The translations under genes were made by a program, and so were the position numbers. DNA of 27,500 nucleotides from Chrysomallon squamiferum (taxonomy: Eukaryota; Mollusca; Gastropoda; Neomphalida; Peltospiridae): the NCBI GenBank assembly GCA_012295275.1, contig CM022673.1, forward strand, positions 27,939,761-27,967,260, read 5' to 3'. This document shows, one piece after another, positions 11,250 through 22,432 of the stretch; the first letter of the stretch is position 1; each line of letters starts with the position of its first letter. The notes under the pieces are model-generated. The model was not told the DNA's origin, searched no databases, and saw only the letters and a program-made list of their open reading frames with translations.

Positions 11250-12824
11250 CAGTGATGTAAAAATACTAGCGTTTTTCAAAGTCGAAGACTAGAAGCAATT
11301 GATAACAATAATAATAAAACCGTTTTCGGTAGATATACAAAGTAGATATAAAAAACAAACAAACAAAAAACAGTCTTCGGTTTAGAAGTAAATAGAATAT
11401 TTTAAATAATTTGATAGAATCAGATGTTTTGGGAATGTATTATTTCCAAAATTAGTTATTCATGGATATTTTTAAAACGTTCTTCTGTCAATATTTGTTT
11501 CATTGAAACCACCCTCACTTATTTTAATTTTATTTTTGTTATGTTCGGAATAAAATCAAATTCGCACTGATTTCAAAGTTATTAAAATTAATTTCAGAAG
11601 TGATGGTCTGGACGAAGATTTGATATGTTTATGTATTTGTGTGCTTTTAATATCATGATAAATGTAGGGAAATAACTGCTTCCCTCCAACCCCGAACAAC
11701 AAAAATCAAAAAGCACTGTACAGAACCTTTCTATATTATTTAAAATAAATTTCCATTGTGTTATACTATAATTATTTGAATATTAATATTGAGATTAACT
11801 GGTGTATACAATGTGCATGAATTTTGAAAATAGCAATTTTTATCCACAATCCCCTAAATGAAAGCTACATACATGATACAGCTGTACCTATCTTGTAGGG
11901 ACCGAGCAGAATGTCCGTACATCGTAGTGTCCTCTCATTACAGGGACAAAAATTACAAAGAGTTTTTTTTTAAATATACTTATAATCTTTATTTACATGC
12001 CCTATACCAGTATCCACAAACAACGGGCATTGCCATAGCAAGCATCACGACTTTCTCCTAAGACACAGCTGCAAACATGATGGATCTAAATAAAATATAT
12101 TTTGCACGTCATAAAACTCATAAAAAGCATAATGAGTGCGTGTGCGTGTGTGTGTTTTACAAAATATTGCGTTTTAAACTCATAGATCTAAATAAAATGC
12201 TATGTAGGCCTACTTTTACAGAAAACAAAAAATGTTCAGCTAGTTTACTAACGTATTTCGTTATAAAGAATATTTTTGCTTGTACAGCTGACACAACAAT
12301 AGCGTGACTGCCTCTATCCACACTTGAAACATTATATAGATAAATTTTGTAACTATAATAATTATTTTAAAATAATGACATTTAAATAATGTTTATCTGA
12401 AAATAGTATTAAAAAAAATGCAAACTAATTGTGTTCGTAAAAATTATGTGCATAATTGGTTCTGTGCCGCCATAATTTTATTGCGGTGTTGGAAATGAGC
12501 AGAACCAGTCTAAAATATTGAGACACAATAACACTAATATCTATCCGCAAAGAAATAGTTCATTTTGAAAATAAATGCAGTGCATTATGTTAATTTTATT
12601 GGATAAGTTTTTTGAATATAATTCTAAAATAAATAAACAAATAAATAAATAAACAAAACGGTAAATAAATAAAAGTAATTGAATTTAAATGAAATTTATT
12701 TAGTAAAATAATACACGATCATAAGTAAATCGCAACGCATGTAAGAAAATCACCGATATAACAAAAGCACACTATTCTGCATTTATTTCCCTTATAACCG
12801 AAACATGTTAGTAAACCAGAGGAT

Positions 12825-12863
<39 letters not shown>

Positions 12864-13800
12864 ATTATATAGCATTTTATTCCTAAACTAAAACAAATAA
12901 ACAAACAGATAAATTATTTTATAAAACAAAGTCACGTCGAATTCCAGAATTAACTGGCGCCGCTACGACTAAAAGGACCTATTTTGTTTGAACACCGGTT
13001 GTAGCCTACCTGTTTGACGAGTTTGACAAGCCAAATCAGTTTTTACACAGATTTATACGTAACCTTTTCACGTCTGCGGCATTAACACAAATAATGGCAG
13101 TATGAGTAAAATAATGAGCAAGACCTCTGCTAGTGCTACCAAATGGCTTTCGCAATATTAGGATACCTATGTTTATTTGTTTATTTATTTATTTATTTTT
13201 ACTTTTTAAATTTTATTTTTAATTTGTTTTTAATTTTTAATTTTGTTGTTGTTTTTTCTTTGTTATGACGTTATATTATCAGTTAATTATTTTTTATTTT
13301 TGTTATTATTTTGTAAGGTCTTATTAAGTTATTTAATAGCAATGTGAAATGAACCATTCACTTTTACCAAAGGCCCATTTAAAAAAAAAAAAAAAAAAAA
13401 GAAAGAAAGAAAACAATTCATTCTGAAATAAATAAGGTTGCCTAATAACCTTTACTTTCCTCATATTGTTTAATACTTTCTTTTTGTTTTCTGTCACACA
13501 CACACACACACACATTTTTTATTATTATTATTGTTATTATTTTTTTGACTCAGTAATTTCATTTTGAAATCAAAACAAAACTAACATAAATCATATATAA
13601 ATTATGCACATAAAAAATGTAAATAAATAAAGAAATTTTAAGAAATATCTTTAAAAATAATATGGTACAAAAAAAAAAAAGCAACCTTCCATTTATTTCC
13701 AAGATATTAAATCTTTTTAATGTAGTAATAATAAATAAAATGAAATAACAAGGAAACAAAAACAGTTTTTCATTATGCATACTAACTTAACTACATAACA
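11250..13800. other. Gene-free AT-rich DNA between tra2 and the orphan array
   Basis: I see no supported exon. Contents include a (TAAA)n-like tract at about 12,628-12,672, a T run at 12,827-12,859, T-rich and (TTTA)n sequence at 13,160-13,315, an A run at 13,381-13,400, (CA)n at 13,495-13,514 and an A run at about 13,670-13,680. Open frames here are short and low-complexity. A slightly more GC-rich unique patch lies at about 12,935-13,090. Confidence 0.6.
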
Positions 13801-15160
13801 ACATACTGATGTCACCATGCTTTAATTTGTCTTTGCTGTTAACACTTGGTTTGAGGTATTTTTTCAGCCAAAGGCTTGAAGTGACATGTAGATGTACCAA
13901 CGTATAGCTTCAATTCTTCTGGAAGGTCAGATTAATTTAAATGGTACATATTAAAATGACACCATGGTAATAGTGACAACTTGGAAAAACAAACTGCAAA
14001 ATTTTAAATATATTTACACACACATTGCAGTGTCTTATTCTTGTTTTTCACATTCTTAATTTTTATTTATTTGTTGCTTATTTTATATATTTTTTGTTGA
14101 AATCAAAATTTTCCCTTTTTATATGTTCATGTTTAAATTAGATCTTTTTTTAGGAGCATCCTCTCTCTCTCACTGTGAAAAACAGGTTCTTTTTTCTATG
14201 TATTCAACACACACATTCACTCAAACATACAGATGTACATATGTATACACACAGATGTACATACATACAGGGTCAATATAAAATCCTTGTGCAATTTGTT
14301 TTTTTCATTTGTTAGAATGATAAGAAATTTTTTTTATTGTTGACAATGTTCATTTTCTTCAGTGTCATTATGGATACAAGTCATCATATGATTCTTAAGT
14401 TCTGGAAATACAGTTAGTACTTGATTTTCAGATTTATCACTGCTCATTCCTGAAATGTCTAAAAACATTCATTAATGAGCACAAATCTCCACCAGAAAGC
14501 TTAACTAAGACATTTATACATCTAAACCTTTTAAGAAAAATTGTTATTAAATTTAGTGGTATCATGACACAGCATACTATTTTAGTAACAGGGTTTATTT
14601 TAGGTTTGCTAGAGAAGGCAGCACCAGTGGCAACAATAAATAACAGGCATAGAACACATTTAAATAAAGAAAAAATAAAAGAAAAAGGGGAGATTGGTAG
14701 TTCCAGCATTGTGCTTTCATTTGGTGAAGTAATAAAGTGTATTCGGTATGTGCGACTCAGTGTATTAATTAAAACTGTTGTACATGATGCAAAAAGTTGT
14801 ACATCTAACTTCAGTTAGTTAACACTTTTTTGGGAATATTATTTGTTGGTCCTAAAATGTGATAATTTGTACAGTGTCTGCAGTAAGAGACATACAAAGA
14901 GGCTCACAACTAACATGCTGATGTTAAATTAACCAAAATTGCAGTGTCTCTGTCTTTGCCTGTGTGCTTGTGTCTGTTCAAATATTCTTTTGTGTTTTCT
15001 CTTTTATTTATATATTTTTGTGTGTTTTTTTTTTTTTCTTTTTTACATATTCACAAAGCAAAACAGTGTGAAAAATGGATCTTTATTGTTAAGAAAGGGA
15101 GAGATCCTCATGAAATACATCTTAAGTTACATGAAAAAATGACACTATATTTTTTTGAAA

Positions 15161-15225
15161 AAAGTTTGTTTTAAATGATGAATATATATATATATATAAC
15201 AGGTTCTTCATTTAAAACAAACTTT
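15161..15225. repeat. Inverted repeat with 22-bp arms
   Basis: Arms 15161-15182 and 15204-15225 are reverse complements with one mismatch (18 bp perfect at the outer side). The 21-bp loop is mostly (TA)n. The right arm matches the polyadenylation-signal segment of the array units (TTTAAAACAAACTTTATT), so this looks like an inverted fragment of a unit end. Confidence 0.75.
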
Positions 15226-15562
15226 ATTCAACAGAATAGTGGAAACATCTCTCTCTCTCTTTCTATATGTGATTTAATATCTGAATAAAAACAATATCTG
15301 TAAACTTGAGTATTGTTTTGTAAAAACATAAAAATTATATGTTGCTGTTTTTATCAACATTATCATCATGGAAAAAAAAATTATTTAACAGATTAAAAAG
15401 AAAGTTTTTGTCTTCTTCTCCCTGTATACTGACAAAGCAAAATAAGTAATAAAAGTTGTGACAGATCGTTAAAAATATATCCACAGAGTTTCCATAAAAG
15501 TTGTAACAAAATCAAAACATATATAAATAATGAAAATAACAGTTTCTCTATTTAAAGCAGAC

Positions 15563-15568
15563 TTTATT
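15563..15568 (-). terminator. Polyadenylation signal of orphan copy A1
   Basis: AATAAA on the minus strand, within a segment conserved between units (AATAAAGTCTGCTTTAAATA). Equivalent signals lie at 17781-17786, 19180-19185 and 20554-20559 in the other complete copies. Confidence 0.5.
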
Positions 15569-15688
15569 AAACAAAATGTTGGAAACATCAAGTAGATAAA
15601 TGGAACAAGCAAATCTTTTAAAAATAATTTTGGACATTCTGACAATAGTTTACCATTTCACAATGGAAATGTTCTTTTGAGTGTTGCT

Positions 15689-15913
15689 TCAGAAAATAAC
15701 AGAACCAATTCCTTGCACGTTCACTAAACCAGATGCACATTCAGATTCTTGATCAGTGACTCCAGCGTGAAATAGATTTCCAAAGTTGGTGAAAAACGTT
15801 TTGCCTCCACTGAAGGAAAGTCTTTCATCTCGAAAGGAACTCTCTACCTCGTCCCTGAATTCCATCTCTCTGGCAGGATGACTGTTCACAGTTGACGGCA
15901 AAAGAATGGACAT
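15689..15913 (-). CDS. Orphan 74-residue protein, array copy A1
   Basis: I do not recognise this family. The frame opens MSILLPSTVNSHPAREMEFR and ends VNVQGIGSVIF. It is acidic and Ser-rich, has one Cys, and shows no signal peptide, membrane segment or known motif. The ATG has A at -3. The unit looks like a single-exon gene: TATAAAAC about 90-97 nt upstream, and AATAAA at 15568-15563, about 120 nt past the stop. Four copies keep the same length with no indels, which favours coding. The opposing view is that the unit is a non-coding repeat and the frame is chance; transcript data would decide. Confidence 0.5.
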   Translation of the reverse strand: MSILLPSTVNSHPAREMEFRDEVESSFRDERLSFSGGKTFFTNFGNLFHAGVTDQESECASGLVNVQGIGSVIF

Positions 15914-16002
15914 GATGAGAAATTCAGTTCTTTACTTCAACAAACAAAGCTTCTGACTTTGAATCTTCTATCTCAGAATAAAGAACTTATTTTCTGTGAT
16001 TT

Positions 16003-16010
16003 GTTTTATA
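16003..16010 (-). promoter_or_regulatory. TATA-box candidate of orphan copy A1
   Basis: TATAAAAC on the minus strand, with its upstream edge 97 nt from the ATG. The same motif at the same spacing is present at 16755-16762, 20950-20957 and 21763-21770. In the two B copies the motif reads TCTAAAAC (18221-18228 and 19575-19582). Confidence 0.4.
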
Positions 16011-16251
16011 TGACACAAAAAAATGCCAGCCATGTGATTTGAATTTTAAACTTCTGTAATCGTCATGGATACAAAATCTATATTTTTTTACAACGTCTGG
16101 CAGGCTGATGACCCTGTCAATCCTTAATGATTTGCATACCACTGTCAATCGAAGCATCCTGCTTTTTTTTAGTTGCTGTTGCTAAGAAATGAACTCACAA
16201 TCTCTGTTTTAATTATGTTTGGCTTCCTACGTCTAAATTATATTTTCAGAA

Positions 16252-16252
<1 letters not shown>

Positions 16253-16301
<49 letters not shown>

Positions 16302-16320
16302 GTGTGTGTGTGTGTGTGTT
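16253..16320. repeat. (CT)n-(TG)n microsatellite in unit A1
   Basis: A CT run of about 45 bp passes through a short TTCT break into a TG run of about 20 bp, then into CATA-type repeats. The equivalent locus in unit A2 (21201-21328) is about twice as long. Confidence 0.95.
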
Positions 16321-16569
16321 TCCATATACATATATACATACATACATTCACACATACGCACACATATTTATACATGTACAGGGTCAATATAAAATCATTG
16401 TGCAATTTTATTTGTTTTATAAGTTCTAATCTGTGTATGATAGGATTGATCTGTTAAAGGAGAAAAGACATTTACTGTTCAGAATGTATACATGATGAGT
16501 ACAGATTTCCATTTATACTTCTAAACCTTTTAAGAAAAATGAAAGAAAAGAAAAAGAGCGTACGTTGTA

Positions 16570-16665
16570 CTAGTTAAATTCTCGAAAGGAACTCTCTACC
16601 TCGTCCCTTAGTTCCATCTCTCTGGCAGGATGACTGTTCACAGTTGACGGCAAAAGAATGGACAT
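16570..16665 (-). pseudogene. Truncated orphan frame, 31 codons
   Basis: The first 28 codons match the complete copies (MSILLPSTVNSHPARE and on through ESSFR). The frame then runs into spacer sequence, reading EFN and TAG at 16572-16570. The rest of the frame, the 3' UTR and part of the spacer are deleted; the join lies at about 16580/16581, where GTACTAGTTAAATT meets CTCGAAAGG. The TATAAAAC upstream is intact, so it could still be transcribed. Confidence 0.7.
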
Positions 16666-17478
16666 GATGAGAAATTCAGTTCTTTACTTCAACAAACAAA
16701 GCTTCTGACTTTGAATCTTCTATCTCAGAATAAAGAAGTTCTTTTCTGTGTTTTGTTTTATATGATACAAATATATCAGACATGTGACTTAAATGTTAAA
16801 CCATTTCTAATTTGAAATAAATCATGGATACAAAATCTGTAAATAGTTACAGTCTGGAAGAGTGATGACCCTGTCAAATATTAACTATTATTTATATATA
16901 TATATATACACACACATTAACACAAACATACAGATATAATACATACATGTACAGGGTCAATATAAAATCCATGTGCAATTATATTTTTTTATAACTTCTA
17001 ATCTACATTTGATCTGTTAAAAAAGAAAAGAAATGTACTGTTGAGAATGTATGCATAATGAGTACAAACTCCATCTGAAAGCTTATCTATCAGATTTATA
17101 CTTCTAAACCTTTTAAGAAAAATGACAGAAAATTAAAGCATGTGGAATAAAAGAGCATACATTGTACTAGTTAAATTTTAATTTAAAATGAAGAAACGAA
17201 TGACATTCCCCCTTAAAACATGATTAGAGAAATTTACATGGTACCACAAGAAGTTAGGAGAAATAAACAAAATATTGAATGTGTGTGTATGTATGTATGT
17301 ATGTATGTGTGTATGCATTGCAGTGTTTCTTTAACGTGATTATGTGATTTGAGAATGTCCCAGTGTGTGTAACTGATACTGGAGGTAGAGAGTGAACTAA
17401 AAGTATTCTAAATAACAAAAACAACAGAACAAAATCTGTTTGGGTTCTTATGATTACAAGATTACAAACAATGACATT

Positions 17479-17587
<109 letters not shown>

Positions 17588-17907
17588 AGTGATTAAACAT
17601 TCATTGCCACTTGATTTTTGTTTTCTTTTCTCTGTGTATTCACAAAGCAAAAGAAGATATAAAAACTGTCACAGAGAGAGATCATCAATAACATATCCAC
17701 AAAGTTGTCATAAAAATTCAACAAAAAATCAACAACATATATAAAGAATAAAAATAACAGTTTCTCTATTTAAAACAGACTTTATTCAACAAAATCTTGG
17801 AAACATCAAGTAGATAAACGGAAATAACAAATCTTTTTAAAACTATTTTTGGACGTTTGTACATCAGTTTACCATTTCACAATGGAAATGTTCTTTTGAG
17901 TGTTTCT

Positions 17908-18132
17908 TCAGAAAATAACAGAACCAATTCCTTGCACGTTCACTAAACCAGATGCACATTCAGATTCTTGATCAGTGGCTCCAGGATGAAATTGATTTTC
18001 AAAGTTGGTGAAAAACGTTTTGAATCCACTGAAGGAAAGTCTATCATCTCGAAAGGAACTCTCTACCTCGTCCCTTAATTCCATCTCTTTGGCAGGATGA
18101 GAGTTCACAGTTGACGGGAAAACAGTGGACAT
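17908..18132 (-). CDS. Orphan 74-residue protein, array copy B1
   Basis: Same length and frame as copy A1, opening MSTVFPSTVNSHPAKEMELR. It differs from the A copies at residues such as TVF for ILL, K for R, D for E, and ENQFHPG for GNLFHAG. AATAAA is at 17781-17786. The upstream TATA candidate is altered to TCTAAAAC. Against A2 (20636-20860), by eye, about a dozen codons change the residue and two are silent. That is close to the ratio random change would give, so it neither proves nor excludes selection. Confidence 0.5.
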   Translation of the reverse strand: MSTVFPSTVNSHPAKEMELRDEVESSFRDDRLSFSGFKTFFTNFENQFHPGATDQESECASGLVNVQGIGSVIF

Positions 18133-18435
18133 GATGAGAAAATCAGTTAATTATTCAACAATCAAAGTGTCTGACTTTGAATCTTCTGTCTCAGAATAAA
18201 GAATTTCTTTTCTGTGATTTGTTTTAGAAGACAGAAACAAGCCACGTGAATAAAATATTTGTAAAATGAAATAAATCGTCATGGATACAAAGTCTGTAAT
18301 GGTTTACAAAGATTCGTGAGTCAAAGCATTCTGGTATATACAGTTATTTTTCAGTTGCTGTTGCTATGTCAGTGAAATAAAAATCCCTCTTTTTGTTATG
18401 CCTGGCTACCTGTCTTTAAATTAGAGTCTCTCTCT

Positions 18436-18454
18436 CCACACACACACACACACA
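18436..18454. repeat. Short (CA)n in spacer of unit B1
   Basis: A CA run of about 19 bp. The near-identical spacer of unit B2 has about 42 bp at the same place (19791-19832), so the tract changed length after the duplication. Confidence 0.9.
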
Positions 18455-19261
18455 TACAGGTCAATATAAAATCCCGTTTAATGACTTTTGATCTATGTAT
18501 GATAGGACTGATCTGTTTAAAAAGAAAGGAAATTTACTGTTGAGAATGTATACACAACGAGTACAAATCTCCATCTGAAAGCTTAACTATCACATTTATA
18601 CTTCTAAACCTTTTAAGAAAAATTCAAGTAAATTAAAGCATGCAGAAAATAAATGTATGACTGATTTAACTTAATTATTACATTTCTGAAATACGATTTG
18701 TCATGGAAACAAAATCTATAATGATTTAAAAAGATTCATAAGCTGACGCTACAGTCAGATTTGATTTAAAACAATATCTATATACTTCAATATCATTCGG
18801 TAGAATCATCAGAATTATAGTTGCTGTTTTTATCGACATTATATTCATTATTGGGAAAAAAGATAATTTAACAGATCAAAAAGAAAGTTACTGGATGTAA
18901 GAGAAAACCATGTCCATAAAGCTGGAGTATAAATTGTACTAGTTAAATTTTAATTAAAAATAAAGAAAGTAACGACATTTGCCCTTAAAACATGATTAGA
19001 GAAATATAAACAATAGCACGAGAAATTAGGACAAATAAACAAAATATTGAATGTCTGTGTATGTATGTATGCATTGCAGTCTTTGTTTAACGTGATATAC
19101 ACAAAGTTGTCATAAACATTTGACAAAATCAAAACATATATAAATAATAAAAATAACAGTTTCTCTATTTAAAGCAGATTTTATTCAACAAAATATACAA
19201 AAATCAAGTTTCTTATAACAGTTTACTATTTAACAATGGAAATGTTCTTTTGAGTGTTTCT

Positions 19262-19486
19262 TCAGGAAATAACAGAACCAATTCCTTGCACGTTCACTAA
19301 ACCAGATGCACATTCAGATTCTTGATCAGTGGCTCCAGGGTGAAATTTATTTTCAAAGTTGGTGAAAAACGTTTTGAATCCACTGAAGGAAAGTCTATCA
19401 TCTCGAAAGGAACTCTCTACCTCGTCCCTGAATTCCATCTCTTTGGCAGGATGAGAGTTCATAGTTGACGGGAAAACAGTGGACAT
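19262..19486 (-). CDS. Orphan 74-residue protein, array copy B2
   Basis: Very close to copy B1: it opens MSTVFPSTMNSHPAKEMEFR, has ENKFHPG for ENQFHPG, and ends in Ser not Phe because of one base change before the stop. Its 3' UTR is shorter and different from B1 (AATAAA at 19180-19185) and matches that of copy A2. The upstream motif is TCTAAAAC. The 5' flank and spacer (19487 to about 20630) are almost identical to those of B1. Confidence 0.5.
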   Translation of the reverse strand: MSTVFPSTMNSHPAKEMEFRDEVESSFRDDRLSFSGFKTFFTNFENKFHPGATDQESECASGLVNVQGIGSVIS

Positions 19487-19789
19487 GATGAGAAAATCAG
19501 TTAATTATTCAACAATCAAAGTGTCTGACTTTGAATCTTCTGTCTCAGAATAAAGAATTTCTTTTCTGTGATTTGTTTTAGAAGACAGAAACAAGCCACG
19601 TGAATAAAATATTTGTAAAATGAAATAAATCGTCATGGATACAAAGTCTGTAATGGTTTACAAAGATTCGTGAGTCAAAGCATTCTGGTATATACAGTTA
19701 TTTTTCAGTTGCTGTTGCTATGTCAGTGAAATAAAAATCCCTCTTTTTGTTATGCCTGGCTACCTGTCTTTAAATTATAGTCTCTGTCT

Positions 19790-19790
<1 letters not shown>

Positions 19791-19832
<42 letters not shown>
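19791..19832. repeat. (CA)n microsatellite in spacer of unit B2
   Basis: A perfect CA run of about 42 bp, directly followed by the GGTCAATATAAAATC array marker. Confidence 0.95.
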
Positions 19833-19835
<3 letters not shown>

Positions 19836-20635
19836 CAATATAAAATCCCGTTTAATGACTTTTGATCTATGTATGATAGGACTGATCTGTTTAAAAAGAA
19901 AGGAAATTTACTGTTGAGAATGTATACACAACGAGTACAAATCTCCATCTGAAAGCTTAACTATCACATTTATACTTCTAAACCTTTTAAGAAAAATTCA
20001 AGTAAATTAAAGCATGCAGAAAATAAATGTATGACTGATTTAACTTAATTATTACATTTCTGAAATACGATTTGTCATGGAAACAAAATCTATAATGATT
20101 TAAAAAGATTCATAAGCTGACGCTACAGTCAGATTTGATTTAAAACAATATCTATATACTTCAATATCATTCGGTAGAATCATCAGAATTATAGTTGCTG
20201 TTTTTATCGACATTATATTCATTATTGGGAAAAAAGATAATTTAACAGATCAAAAAGAAAGTTACTGGATGTAAGAGAAAACCATGTCCATAAAGCTGGA
20301 GTATAAATTGTACTAGTTAAATTTTAATTAAAAATAAAGAAACTAACGACATTTGCCCTTAAAACATGATTAGAGAAATATAAACAATAGCACGAGAAAT
20401 TAGGACAAATAAACAAAATATTGAATGTCTGTGTATGTATGTATGCATTGCAGTCTTTGTTTAACGTGATATACACAAAGTTGTCATAAACATTTGACAA
20501 AATCAAAACATATGTAAATAATAAAAATAACAGTTTCTCTATTTAAAGCAGATTTTATTCAACAAAATATACAAAAATCAAGTTTCTTATAACAGTTTAC
20601 TATTTAACAATGGAAATGTTCTTTTGAGTGTTGCT

Positions 20636-20860
20636 TCAGGAAATAACAGAACCAATTCCTTGCACGTTCACTAAACCAGATGCACATTCAGATTCTTGAT
20701 CAGTGGCTCCAGCGTGAAATAGATTTCCAAAGTTGGTGAAAAACGTTTTGTATCCACTGAAGGAAAGTCTTTCATCTCGAAAGGAACTCTCTACCTCGTC
20801 CCTGAATTCCATCTCTCTGGCAGGATGACTGTTCACAGTTGACGGCAAAAGAATGGACAT
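20636..20860 (-). CDS. Orphan 74-residue protein, array copy A2
   Basis: Opens MSILLPSTVNSHPAREMEFR like A1 and keeps GNLFHAG. It carries Tyr where A1 has Gly and B copies have Phe (SGYKTFF), Ala as in B copies (HAGATDQ), and a terminal Ser like B2. Its 3' UTR (AATAAA at 20554-20559) is B2-like, while its 5' flank, with TATAAAAC at 20950-20957, is A1-like. The copy is a mosaic of the two types. Confidence 0.5.
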   Translation of the reverse strand: MSILLPSTVNSHPAREMEFRDEVESSFRDERLSFSGYKTFFTNFGNLFHAGATDQESECASGLVNVQGIGSVIS

Positions 20861-21198
20861 GATGAGAAATTCAGTTCTTTACTTCAACAAACAAAGCTTC
20901 TGACTTTGAATCTTCTATCTCAGAATAAAGAACTTATTTTCTGTGATTTGTTTTATATGACACAAAAAAATGCCAGCCATGTGATTTGAATTTTAAACTT
21001 CTGTAATCGTCATGGATACAAAATCTATATTTTTTTACAACGTCTGGCAGGCTGATGACCCTGTCAATCCTTAATGATTTAAATACCACTGTCAATCAAA
21101 GCATCCTGCTTTTTTTTAGTTGCTGTTGCTAAGAAATGAACTCACAATCTCTGTTTTAATTATGTTTGGCTTCCTACGTCTAAATTATATTTTCAGAA

Positions 21199-21330
<132 letters not shown>

Positions 21331-21578
21331 CCATATACATATATACATACATACATACACACATACGCACACATATATATACATGTACAGGGTCAATATA
21401 AAATCATTGTGCAATTTTATTTGTTTTATAAGTTCTAATCTGTGTATGATAGGATTGATCTGTTAAAGGAGAAAAGACATTTACTGTTCAGAATGTATAC
21501 ATGATGAGTACAGATTTCCATTTATACTTCTAAACCTTTTAAGAAAAATGAAAGAAAAGAAAAAGAGCGTACGTTGTA

Positions 21579-21674
21579 CTAGTTAAATTCTCGAAAGGAA
21601 CTCTTTACCTCGTCCCTCAGTTCCATCTCTCTGGCAGGATGACTGTTCACAGCTGACGGGAAAACAATGGACAT
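21579..21674 (-). pseudogene. Second truncated orphan frame, 31 codons
   Basis: Same length and same deletion join (GTACTAGTTAAATT to CTCGAAAGG) as the frame at 16570-16665, ending EFN and TAG. It differs at a few residues (MSIVFPSA, EVKSSF). TATAAAAC lies at 21763-21770. The array ends about 175 bp upstream of its ATG. Confidence 0.7.
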
Positions 21675-21939
21675 GATGAGAAATTCAGTTAATTATTCAA
21701 CAATCAAAACCTCTGACTTTGAATCTTCTGTCTCAGAATAAAGAATTTTTTTTCTGTGATTTGTTTTATAAGACACAACAATGGTGACCATGTGATTTAA
21801 ATATTAACCTTGTGTAATATGAAATAAATCTCCATGGAAAGGAAATAGACTATTTCTTAAAACGTATGATTTTCACGGGCACAACTAGACAGAATTTGTT
21901 TAATGTCAAGTTATTGTGTCACACTTAGCGAAATAAGAC

Positions 21940-22095
21940 GACATAATCGGTCGTTAAGGATGTTGGTTTGAAATGACCTGCTGAGGCATTCAGATGGTTG
22001 TTTGAAAAGACGTATACCTTTACGAATGTGATGGTTTGAAAGGATGTATAGATTCACTAAGTGATGACTTGAAATCACCTGTAGAACGACTAAAT
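21940..22095. repeat. Degenerate 33-34-bp tandem repeat, left part
   Basis: A motif like GTGATGGTTTGAAATGA recurs with its TTTG (or CTTG) at 21967, 22001, 22035 and 22068, giving spacings of 34, 34 and 33 bp. The pattern continues on the far side of the transposon with the same phase. Units are heavily diverged. The open minus-strand frame here (21911-22144) is probably a by-product of an 11-codon period. Confidence 0.75.
22088..22095. repeat. 8-bp target-site duplication of the hAT element, left
   Basis: GACTAAAT directly abuts the left terminal repeat and is repeated exactly at 24744-24751. Confidence 0.95.
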
Positions 22096-22432
22096 CAGTG
22101 GTTCCCAACCTTTCAAATATAGCGACCCATTTTAGAACAAGCAATCAGGAAGCGACCCCAATCCTTAAAATATCTTATATATACATTCACTTTTTTGTAC
22201 AACAAACTGCCATATATTGCGATTATTGAATTATAGATTATTTATTCGTGAAGTAAATATACATTCCGTAAATTCATGATTAATTTCAAATTTATTCATA
22301 AAATATTCCAAAGCTCCTACAAACATTACTTAATTGCAAATCAATTCAAAATTATTCGAACACACAAATTTCCACCGTTATGTAAAGTATGTTTATGAAC
22401 TGATCTTAATGAGACGGCTGGTATTGCAGTTT

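Noticed and set aside
21911-22144. Minus-strand 77-codon frame with an 11-residue period
   Set aside because: It follows from the 33-bp repeat. It also runs into the transposon end, so it was not the original coding sequence.
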